From Mesaphorura yosii (taxonomy: Eukaryota; Arthropoda; Collembola; Poduromorpha; Tullbergiidae), in assembly GCA_009869945.1 (NCBI GenBank), contig WIXG01000711.1:1-25247 (forward strand): 25,247 nt of DNA. Direction: 5' to 3'. Shown in pieces: positions 8,105 to 17,145 of this stretch. The notes below the pieces were generated by a model. That model did not search any database. It saw nothing but the letters and a program-made list of their open reading frames with translations, and was not told where the DNA came from. A program made the translations under genes and the position numbers. Positions within the stretch are counted from its first letter, which is position 1; each line of letters opens with the position of its first letter.

Positions 8105-9733
8105 TTACAGAGTTGGATAGACAGTTGCTCCAGAAATCTGTGGAGAAAAGTTCTTATTAGTGATTCGTAATTCAATCTTCTTCTAGTAAGGGAATTTTCA
8201 TACCATGCACCGAATTCCGCAGACCGTCTGCGAGCAGATGAGCACCAGCACCAAGCTAATGAGTCCCTGCATCGTGCCCGAGATTGCCATGACCCCGCCG
8301 AGGATCGTGACGGTGAGCGCCGCGCCGAGGGAGGCGGGGCAGACGTCGACGGGGCTGCTGTCTTGCATGCAGGAGCCGAAAACGGCGACGGTGTAGTACG
8401 CGATCCCCGCAAGTGGCACGACCAGCACCACCTGCACGATCTGGAGGACAAAGACGCTGATGATCCGCTGGCTGTTGGGGTTCCAGCTCCCGACGACGGT
8501 GATCACACCCGTGAGTGAGAAGAGCCCCGCCGCCCAGAATCCGACTCCGATCCCGATTCCTACTTCTCGGGCAAGCGCGAACATTGCCAGCTGCGTGCAG
8601 AAGACGAGCATCGCGATGATAACGCCGGCGGCCCCGCAGATTTTTATGAGGTGGATGTCTTCGGGCGTCAGCGTGATGTCGGGTGGCGGAGGGGGCATCG
8701 ACGGGTCTTCGTACGCACTTGCGCCTGTGCTTGCCTTACCCCGGGATGCAGCAGGAGCGTTGCGAGCTTCCGTGGTAGCGACGACGTTGGCGGCGGCTTG
8801 CCACTGCGCCCGATGGACGGCGACATTGGCAGGACGCGAAGCGCGTCGGTGAGGCCGCACTCCGTTGGCTTGGCGCTGGCGTTGGCGGCCCGCCTCGGCG
8901 GAGTTGGGGGGAGTTCTTGGAGGCGGGGTGTTCTCGCTGCGGCTGCTGCCGCTGGAAGAGGAGGAGGAGCTCGAGCTTCTGGAACGCGAACGGCTCCCAC
9001 CGCCGACGGATTGGGATTCGGGGTCGTACTTGCCAGTACCCGCGACGACTTCTGGCGCAGCCGCTGGCGCATGAATCACCGCCACCGTCGGCGCCGTCGC
9101 CGGTTCATCGACTTTCGGCTTGCCGACATACGCCAAAAAGTAGCAGTTGTAGGCGTTCGCGGCGTTGAGACCGACCTCCGCGATGCTGGTTACGGCCATG
9201 AGCAGGTTGGTGACAAGAATCACGATGGACGACCCAATCAGCGCCGCCCCGCTGTCACTCCCGCTACCGGCGCTCGCTTCAGCGGCGGCCGCCCGCTGCC
9301 AGACAAAGGGATAGACGCCGAACATGACACAACATGCCGTGAAGAGGGGGATGCTCATCGCCGCCGCGATGATCTGCAGCACGAGAACGGCGAGTAGCCC
9401 GTTGAACGTGCAACGTGATGACCAAAACAGCGCCACGGCGGCGGAGATGAAGAAGAACCACGACGTCCAGATACCCGTCAGCGAGCGGGAGGCGTAGTCG
9501 TACGAAGCGGCGATCGCAACTGTTTGCGCGAGGAGCGTGATGATGGCCACGCCAATTTCCCAGCACGCCAGCCTGCGAATGAGCCCCACGAGCGACTCAA
9601 CTGTCACGTACTTTTCGACCTCGACGGAGATTTTCTGCCGCCGCTTCTGCTTTGGCTGTGGCAGCGCGGGCGGAGGAGGAGGACGGCGTGGGGACGACGC
9701 AGGGCTCTGCGTCTGCGCCCTCCTGCAGCCCAT
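8105..9733 (-). CDS. Double-tetraspan membrane protein with serine/proline-rich linker
   Basis: Main exon 9733-8204 (510 codons from an ATG at 9733), then a 66-nt intron (GTATGA...CACAG) and a 10-codon last exon at 8137-8105, giving about 520 aa. Unspliced, the frame would add only Val before a stop. Two clusters of four hydrophobic segments lie at about 58-77, 88-105, 110-139, 163-200 and at 364-388, 392-416, 423-453, 468-505. Between them is a linker of about 150 residues containing a serine run, SRSRSR, proline runs and basic stretches. The third segments of the halves resemble each other (LAVLVLQIIAAAMSIPL and SVFVLQIVQVVLVVPL), suggesting an internal duplication of a four-helix unit. The proline-rich N-terminus and the linker are probably cytosolic. 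No named family is recognised; MARVEL-type or insect tetraspan-like proteins are the nearest in layout. Function is unknown. Confidence 0.8.
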
Positions 9734-11087
9734 TTCGGGCTTTTGGGGGCTTTCCTCTTGTTTTACGTGTAGCCCAGCTCAAGAATTCCCCGGGGAATGA
9801 GGAAAAAAGAAGAATGAGTTGCCAATTCCGATTGTGAAATTCTACCGCTTTCTTTTCGTCCGCTCTGCTTCGTGAATTGGGAATGAAATATTGAACTGCT
9901 GAATAAATTACGAGCCTTAATTCGTGGTTTCGTGACAGTTTTTGGACTGTGGAATGGCGCGAATGGCACAAGTCAACAGCTGCGGCTACTGCGGGCTTTT
10001 GTCTTTTGAGTAGAGCCAAGAGCCGAAATGCGAAATTCCAAATTCACGAATTCACAATCGCGATTCTTCGACCTCCGTCGTTCGAGCATCTTCAATCAAT
10101 TTTATAGCAGTTTGGCTCTGTCCTGTCCTCGATTGATTGCGGTCTTTGTCGCCGTCGTCCGGTTGACTGGACTCGACTCGACTTTATTTGATGTGACGTG
10201 CAATAAATCAATATCAATTTCGAAATCGGACCTGCAATTAAGGAACAACACGACATTTATTCCATTGTACGAGCCATCGGCCGGGCCGGGCTTTGACTTT
10301 TGTATCGAATTGGATGATTGGCATGCATTTTTGGCATGCAACATGCAAATTGAGTGGTGAATGCAGTACGAATTGAATTGCTATCGATTTTCACTGCCAG
10401 CTGTTGGAAATTACTGAGTCGAGTTAACTAAAACAAGCGCGAGCCAGCCACCAGCCGCTTATTTAATTGAATAGAGTTATTTTGCTTTAATTGGAGCTCC
10501 ACACTTTAATTTGGGCTAACCTGAATAATTTTACACTTGAAATTCGCAAATACGCCAATTCATCATGCGAAATGCGTGTGGCGTGCGGAGACCAACGCCT
10601 ACAAAATTAATGAGTTTGACCTTCAAATTCAAATGCTGCGTACTCGATCAGAAGATATCGTGTCCTTGTCCAGTCTGAACTTAATCTTGGGTTTTCTGTT
10701 TACTGCACTGACTAACTAAGAGTGTTTCAGACATTGGATAATTACTATTGTGCGCTAATTAACCGAGAGCCAATTTAATTGAAAGGGAAGCGATAACAAT
10801 TCAAATTTATACTCGCGCCGACCGCACTTTGGCTTTTGCTTTACCCTCGCCGCCGCCGCTGCGCGCGAATAAAATCTGAATAAATTAGGCCATGATGCCG
10901 TTCGAGACGCAGTACTCAATTAAATTTATGTTTGAGTGAAAAATGTGCGAATTAGTTGGCAGGCAATTATTACAATTAGCAACTAGCTAATGAATTCGAT
11001 CTGCGATCTCGCCTATCATCACGCGCGAGCAGGCTTCGCCTTCATTTTTCCAGCCAGTCTCCCGAAGCCTGGAAGTTCAATTCAAGA
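9734..11087. other. Divergent intergenic region, tetraspan / glutaminase
   Basis: A gap of about 1.35 kb between two genes on opposite strands, mostly AT-rich, with many AATT-type words. The open frames at 10028-10360 and 10537-10719 have no domain pattern. TTGGCATGCA occurs twice around 10319-10340, followed by the octamer ATGCAAAT at 10343-10350. A TTTTTCCAG at 11046-11054 could be an acceptor for an unseen glutaminase 5' exon, as the frame is open upstream of the chosen ATG. Confidence 0.5.
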
Positions 11088-13797
11088 ATGAGGGACGACC
11101 ATAAAAATCAAGCAGGCGCTGAGGGGACGCCCGCCACAGCTCCAGCCACGGGAGGCTCACCAAACCACAAGCCTGTGGGTCGCCTGAATTCACTGAAGAA
11201 GAAGGTGTTTGGAGATGGAGCGAAGAAAGAGCGGGAAGAACCTCAGAAACCAACTTCAGCTTCAGAAGCCCCCGCCAGCGGAAACGTACCCAACGGCAGC
11301 AGCGGGAGTGGAATCACTGTAGTTATTCCAACCCCCAACAAGGCTGGAATTGGCGGAGGCGGAGGATCAGGAGGGCTAGCAATAAACGGAGCCAAAGTCA
11401 AGAGTGCGCCGTCGACGTCGAAGCCGAAGGAGTCGCAGCCTCAGCCTCAGCTTCAGCCGGACCCAAAGAAGCAGCCTTCGCCTCCTCCACCACTAGCGCT
11501 CGTCACCGTCCCCATTCCTGACCCATCCCCCAACTCGCTGATGCTCAGCCCCGAGCGCTCGCCGACCCCGAGCATGATCCCACGTGGCCGTTCCGCGTCA
11601 CGCGTCTGGCTGGACTTCCTTATCGAACCCGGCGTGCAAGTGAAGTCGGATGGTCCCAAGTCGGAAGGGAGCAGCGCCGCCACGGACTCGGACTCTGATG
11701 CGGGAACGGGCGGAGGTACGGAGCCGAGCGCCAGTGAAACGGAGGGGCAAGGCCAAGGCGACGCCGAGCCCGAGTCTCGGAAGGCGAAGCGGACTCGCAC
11801 GAAGAAAGAAAACGCAGAGAAGGATGTCGACGAGCGGCAGACGTGGTTCAACAAGACGACTGGGGAGCAGGTCAGCTCCCGACACGTTGATGACCTCATC
11901 TTCGAGACGTTCGCGACGACAGACGAGAACGGGAAGGAAACGATTCTAATTGGCGCGTTTTTATCGGTAAGCGGAAAATTCAAATGCGAATGTGCGAAGG
12001 AATTTGATTGGATGACTCGATTTTGAATTAGGCACTGGAAAAAACTGGCCTCCGCAACAACGACTCGAGGTTGTCCACCCTCTTCACGAAACTGCGTCGA
12101 ATCCACCGGGACGTCGAGCTCCGTTACCCCAAAATGGTGCACTCGATCGAGATCCTGAATCTGGACCGTGACACGTTCAAGGACCTAATCATGGACGACA
12201 TTCTCCTAATTTCGAAGGCGTTCCGCCAGCAGTTTGTGATCCCGGACTTTCAGCGATTCTGCCTCCACATCGAAGAGATTTATACCAAGTGCAAGGGGAT
12301 TCGGTCGGGGGCGCCAGCGGCTTACATCCCACAGCTCGCTCGGGCGGATCCGAACTGGTGGGGCGTGAGCTTGTGCACCATCGACGGGCAGCGGTTCTCG
12401 ATCGGTGACACGCGGATTCCTTTCACGATTCAGTCATGTTCCAAAAGCCTGACTTACGGCATCTGCCTCGACGAACTGGGCGAGGCGGGCGTGCACGAGT
12501 ACATCGGCCAGGAGCCGTCTGGTCGAATGTTTAACGAAATTGTGCTCGACCACCGGCGAAAACCGCACAATCCGATGATCAACGCAGGGGCCATTGTCAC
12601 GTGTTCCCTCCTCAAGCAGCTGGTGCACCCTGAAATGAGTCTAGCGGAAAAATTCGACTACTCGTACAACTACTTCAAGAAACTCGCCGGAGGCGAGTAC
12701 ATCGGCTTCGACAACGCTACCTTTCTGTCGGAACGCGAAGTCGCGGACCGGAACTACGCGCTGGGGTTTTACATGAGGGAGAATAAATGCTTCCCGGAGG
12801 GGACGAAGTTGAAGGAGTGCCTGGACTTTTACTTTCAGGTGAGACCGCCGAGACATTCCTAAATTGTCAAAAAGGCGGTGCTTTTATGGGATAATTTATC
12901 GTGCCTATCGATGGGAGTTTTGAATTTTGCGGCGCAATTCCCAGGTTTGCAGCCTGGAATGCAACTGTGAGTCTGCCGCCGTCATCGCGGCGACCCTCGC
13001 CAACGGCGGCATCTGCCCAGTGTCCGAAGAGAAGATTCTGAAGCCCGACTCAGTCCGCAACGTCCTGGCGCTGATGCACTCTTGTGGCATGTACGACTAC
13101 TCCGGGCAGTTTGCGTTCAAGGTGGGCCTCCCGGCAAAGTCTGGCGTGTCGGGGATCGTGATGGTCATCGTACCCAACGTGCTCGGCATGGCCGTCTGGA
13201 GCCCGCCCCTCGACCACTATGGCAACTCCGTCCGGGGCGTCGCCTTCTGTCAGGAGCTCGTGCAAATCTTCAACTTTCACAAGTACGACGAGCTCAAGAA
13301 CGTTAGCCACAAGCTCGACCCGCGGAAGAGGAACTTCGAGACGAAGGGCCTGAACATTGTCAACCTTCTCTTCTCGGCGGCGCTCGGAGACCTCGACTCC
13401 ATTCGGCGCCATCACCTCTCGGGCATGGACATGAACGTCGGAGATTACGACGGACGGACCGCGCTGCATTTGGCGGCGGCGGAGGGCCATCTGGAGTGCG
13501 TCAATTACCTGATCCACCACTGTCAGCTGAACAGGAACCCCGTCGACGCGTAAGTCACGGCCCCTACCGCCTAAACTGCCTGTGACCATGCCCATGTCCG
13601 CCTTTATTGGTTCCGCACCTTTTTTCAGGTGGGGTCACCTGCCCATCCACGACGCCCGCCGTTCGGGGCACGCAGAAGTCGTCCGCGTGCTCGAGAATTG
13701 GAAACCGAAGCAAGACGCGGTGGGCGGGGGCACGCGGCAGTCTTCGCCGCCACTACCGCCAGGTGGCGGTGGCGTCGGAACTCACTTGAAAGTTTGA
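11088..13797 (+). CDS. GLS: Glutaminase (GLS-type) with ankyrin repeats
   Basis: Four exons: 11088-11966, 12032-12838, 12945-13549 and 13629-13797. Splicing is in frame and gives 819 aa. The enzyme hydrolyses glutamine to glutamate and ammonia. By alignment from memory with human GLS the active-site residues are all present: Tyr391 (AAYIPQLA), Ser428 and Lys431 (QSCSK), Asn477 (MINAGAIV), Glu527 and Asn534 (SEREVADRN), Tyr560 (FYFQ), Tyr612 ([10 protein letters not shown]) and Val630 (AKSGVSG). The helical region before the catalytic domain is conserved too (FVIPDFQRF). Ankyrin repeats follow ([23 protein letters not shown], then [18 protein letters not shown]). Residues 1-240 are low-complexity, rich in Ser, Pro, Gly and Lys, and show no mitochondrial presequence, which is unusual for this family. 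A targeting exon may lie upstream. The start is the first ATG in the open frame. Animal glutaminases act as oligomers in mitochondria. Confidence 0.95.
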
Positions 13798-14118
13798 GCT
13801 TTATTTATTATAATACATAAATGCAAATTAATTCAATTTTCAATTTCGTCCAGGCAAATTGTTTAAGACGAAGTCAAGAAGTAAATTCTGTCTATTAAAG
13901 ATATGAAATAAAAGTGCGAGCACCTACGTCTAAAGTGGAACCCCGCTGGTACGACTGTGGGAGTCGTGCCCAAATTGAAGGCGTGGCGTCTGGCGGGCCC
14001 TTCTTCAGTGGACTTTGGTTGCATCTGCTTTTCCTAAGATTCTTCGAGTCGACTTCACAATCAAGGACATTACGAATTTCGTTCCGATGGTGTTTGGTAT
14101 ATTGCTTTACCAAATCAG
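13798..14118. other. 3' flank of glutaminase
   Basis: Contains the glutaminase 3' UTR with an AATAAA at 13907-13912. No gene is seen. Confidence 0.5.
13907..13912 (+). terminator. Polyadenylation signal AATAAA (glutaminase)
   Basis: Canonical signal 110 nt after the glutaminase stop codon, on the same strand. Confidence 0.55.
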
Positions 14119-14204
14119 GTCACATTGACTTAGTGAAGCATTTATTGGACCATTGCACTGATACTGACCAATTTCTAATCCTTCAACCGGATTCCATTAA
14201 TTAA
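14119..14204 (+). pseudogene. Ankyrin-like scrap
   Basis: Immediately after an AG (AAATCAG) the frame reads GHIDLVKHLLDHC, which has an ankyrin-helix look and resembles [13 protein letters not shown] in the glutaminase ankyrin exon. Its frame needs one carried base, whereas the third glutaminase exon ends with two, so it is not an alternative ending of that gene. It could be a decayed exon or chance. Confidence 0.2.
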
Positions 14205-15106
14205 CTACAGTACACGTTAGTGGGTAAACGCATTACCATCTACAGAACCTAATTCAGTGGATATCAAAGTCCTTTAGTATCAAGCTACCGAAGAACCAAA
14301 GCGGTTGGGTGACCATTATCCAAACTATAAGAATTAAATGGGCTATTGCTTTAATTTTATTTGCCAGAATAGCTTTACGATAGTATTCCAATAATTTTTG
14401 GAAGCTGTATAATTTGGGGCATTATTTGACTAGAAATAAAAATACAAGTGTGAACACACCGGAGTGCGTGGTAAATTATTATCCTTTCCTATTAAGCAAT
14501 TCCATGCTTCCTGTTAAATTGGTCCAAAACTGTTTCCAGCCCATGGAATTTCTGGGGCGTTTTCAAAACTCCAGCCTCTCACAAACTGCCAATCGGTAGC
14601 TCCGTGTTTGAGCTGAGCAACGCCAGGCAAGGATAAGTTCTGCATGCACACATAGCTTTAATGTAGACGCGACCATTTGTTACGTGAGAGTCAATACATT
14701 ACTTCAAAATCTGTTGCATGCTTTCTTAATTGCCGTAAATTGAACTTCAAATTGCATTAAGTTTTAACGAACATACCTAACCTTACGAGGGGTAGGTAAG
14801 GTGATGGTATTATAAAATATTAAGGAACACGCGGAGCGTTTCATGAAACTTGAGAAGTTTGTTTTGAATGCCTTTTCTTTAACGAAATGCGATTAAGCAC
14901 TCAAACACACTAACTGATCTACTATTCAATTAATCGTGCCCCCGTGCCCATCTTTGATGGATGAACAATTTCATTCTGGTTTGACGCTGTAACCTTGAAA
15001 GCGCCTGTACTGGGGGCATGACTATCAGTTTGACGTAGCGCTCGTTCATGACCTCTCAGACCTTGGCCGTCGAATTGGCCGTGAATTCCAAGACAATGGC
15101 GATGTC
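14205..15106. other. Gene-free region
   Basis: AT-rich intergenic DNA. The open frames at 14414-14599 (plus) and 14922-15200 (minus) show no motif I recognise. Confidence 0.45.
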
Positions 15107-15526
15107 GTGAGCAGGCGGTCACAGGCCAATCTTTTCTTGGCAATCGCGTTTGCCTGGGCCTATGACTTTTTGCAGTTTCCCAATGCCTTGAAGACAACAC
15201 ATCTGAATCCCCGCTACCCGTGGTTCCTCATTCACGACCTGGACAAGGCCCCATTCCTAGGGCGTGCCACGATCGCATTATTCGAAATGTGCCTCGCCTT
15301 GACCCATGGGACCATCCTCTGCTTTCACGTCACTCTGTGCCTCACCTACACACTCACCATTCGCGCTTGCCTAGAAACACTCAGCGTACAACCGCAGTGT
15401 CTCTTGGAGAAGCGCACACGCCTGTACTATCGCCAACTGCAGGTCATCAGCTCAAAGGATCTTATCATGGAGTCCACAAAATTGGGCCAAATGTCGTGTC
15501 CATTATTTATGCATACCATTTTGTAG
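15107..15526 (+). pseudogene. Possible chemoreceptor-like 7TM fragment
   Basis: An open frame of about 139 codons begins at GTG and has no early ATG. It has one strongly hydrophobic stretch (ATIALFEMCLALTHGTILCF, continuing into HVTLCLTYTL) and then YYRQLQVISSKD. The Y-R-x-L-Q-[VI] motif after a transmembrane region resembles the C-terminal half of arthropod gustatory-receptor-like proteins. TTTTTGCAG ending near 15175 could be an acceptor, in which case the coding part would start at FPNALK. No other receptor exons are evident upstream, and the frame stops after FMHTIL, so a remnant is likelier than a working gene. It may be related to the receptor-like gene at the right edge. Confidence 0.33.
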
Positions 15527-15607
15527 ACCATTCGAAGACAAGCCAAAATGACTCTAGAGTCCTATGTCTTCTCGTTCCAGAGTTATACCTCGAAAAATTT
15601 TCCAACG

Positions 15608-15642
15608 CCTTTTCCTGCTTAAAGTGAGTGCAGGAAAAAAGG
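15608..15642. repeat. Imperfect inverted repeat
   Basis: CCTTTTCCTGC is mirrored by GCAGGAAAAAAGG, with two extra A in the second arm and an 11-base loop. It is not next to a gene end on the plus strand. No function is assigned. Confidence 0.5.
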
Positions 15643-15850
15643 TGCCATTTCTTTCACCCCTAACGTATTGACACAGAATTTTTCATCGATTGTGTATGAA
15701 AGGTTATGTCAGTTTTCTGGAAAGTATTGAGGGGGGACCTTTCATAATTCGCTGAGTTATGGCTAGGACAAAAAAGTCTTATTTTCAAAATCTGAAAACT
15801 CAAGCATTTCACACCAGAACGTCAATACTTGGCACAATATAGCGCCAAAT

Positions 15851-16660
15851 TCAAACTGTCGAACTCCCGCCACGAAGCAATGTCGCCAGCCGGCGTTCTG
15901 AGACGAGCCAGCGTAATTCCGTGCACTCCTGCCAATTTTGTGCGTGCAGACTGACCTTTCTCGCCACGCCTTCTGGCAACGGGCCCGAGTCGACTTTGAT
16001 CATCGACTCATAGAAAGCCACAAAAAACGGCGACGCGTTTACGATGAAGCACCGGCTCAACGCCAGACGGCGCTCGCGGCAGAGCTTCGAGTACTTCTTC
16101 ACAAAGTCGCAAATCATCCGCTTGGCGTCGTCGGAGGAAAACACGGAAATGTTCGCCCCCGCAGCGTCGATGACCATGACGAAAGTGCGCTGCTGGTTGA
16201 GCAGGGCGCCCTCGGCGGCGACGGACGTGGGCGGTGCCACAGTTCGCCGACTCGCACGACTCCATCGCCATCGACGCCCCCTCCAAAATTGTCGTCTGTC
16301 AGTCGCCCTCGCGCACGCCAGAAGCCTGTCGAGAATGGAGCGGGCGTAGCCCTCGAATTCGGCACTGACCTCCTCGGCGCGGGTCGGATTCGTGGCGGCC
16401 GACGTCCGCCAGTGCCCCAGGCGGACCATGAGGAAAGGGGAGAGCGATTCTTCGGCCAAGAGCACTTCGACGGGCCAATCGTGGTCGAAAGCCACGAAAA
16501 TCGGCTCCATTCCCTCTGTGCTCGCGGGGCTGAACCCGGAGACGGTGTCCAGCAGCCAAATGAAGGTCGATGCGAGGCCGCGGAGGAGCCGGGACGTCAT
16601 GACCCAGCCAGGGCACAGCGTCGCGGCGGAGGAGAGGTGGTCCAACTTAATTGTGGGCAT
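15851..16660 (-). CDS. CRAL-TRIO domain-like protein, divergent
   Basis: Single-exon frame of 269 aa. The ATG at 16660 is preceded four codons upstream by an in-frame stop, which supports the start. The pattern of a CRAL-TRIO (Sec14-like lipid-binding) domain is visible: FLMVRLGHW near residue 80, FVMVIDAAG near 160, RCFIVNASPFFVAFYESMI near 205, and ELRWLVSERRLATLLRGG at the end. These correspond to the strands and helices lining the lipid pocket. An Arg/Trp-rich stretch (RRQFWRGRRWRWSRASRR) sits where a loop is expected; it may be a real insertion or an unrecognised intron. The protein ends directly after the last helix. The family carries hydrophobic ligands such as tocopherol, retinal or phosphoinositides; the ligand here cannot be inferred. 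It stands head-to-head with the seven-finger gene. Confidence 0.6.
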   Translation of the reverse strand: MPTIKLDHLSSAATLCPGWVMTSRLLRGLASTFIWLLDTVSGFSPASTEGMEPIFVAFDHDWPVEVLLAEESLSPFLMVRLGHWRTSAATNPTRAEEVSAEFEGYARSILDRLLACARATDRRQFWRGRRWRWSRASRRTVAPPTSVAAEGALLNQQRTFVMVIDAAGANISVFSSDDAKRMICDFVKKYSKLCRERRLALSRCFIVNASPFFVAFYESMIKVDSGPLPEGVARKVSLHAQNWQECTELRWLVSERRLATLLRGGSSTV

Positions 16661-17145
16661 CCTGATGGTTTTCTAGCTTGCACGACAATGAAATTCAGCA
16701 CTTTTTGCAAAAAATTTGTTTACATTCAACTCGTTTTGAGTAGAAATTGTGCATAGTTGATTAAACTAGCAAGGCAAGGCACGGATTTTCATTTTCCTCC
16801 TCCGATAAATCACAATCAGTAAATTGGCGAATTGAGCACGCAATTCCTACCTTTTGTCTTGCCTTTCTTGCTCGACGGCCGTGGGAACGAACAAACTGAA
16901 CAAAGAGCGCAGCTTCGCTCGCAGCGACTGGCCCGCGATTTCAAATAAGCAAGCGACAGCGACAGCGACTCTTGTTTTTTTTCCCATTTCGCCTTGCAAT
17001 ATGCAATACAAATTCAAATGCGAAGTGACGAAAAATTCAATAAACTTTGCAGAATCAACATAATTTCGATTGAAACGAAATTCTTTTAGTTTTTTACATC
17101 GTGGATAATTAGATAATTTAATTACGAAGTGGATTGTGAATTAGA
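16661..17145. other. Divergent intergenic region, CRAL-TRIO / zinc finger
   Basis: About 485 bp between two genes pointing apart, so both promoters should lie here. No clear TATA box and no ORF of note. Confidence 0.5.

Noticed and set aside
8651..9397. Long plus-strand frame of 248 codons
   Set aside because: Antisense shadow of the GC-rich tetraspan gene; its Arg/Gly-rich translation is typical of a reversed Ala/Ser/Pro-rich coding region.
10319..10350. Octamer ATGCAAAT next to repeated TTGGCATGCA, as a POU-factor site cluster
   Set aside because: Short words in AT-rich DNA; without conservation or binding data this is not distinguishable from chance.
11453..12142. Minus-strand frame of 229 codons
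   Set aside because: Crosses a glutaminase intron and lies antisense to conserved glutaminase exons.
15938..16756. Plus-strand frame of 272 codons opposite the CRAL-TRIO-like gene
   Set aside because: Slightly longer than the minus-strand frame, but its translation is Arg/His/Glu-rich without motifs, whereas the minus strand shows the CRAL-TRIO pattern and a good start.
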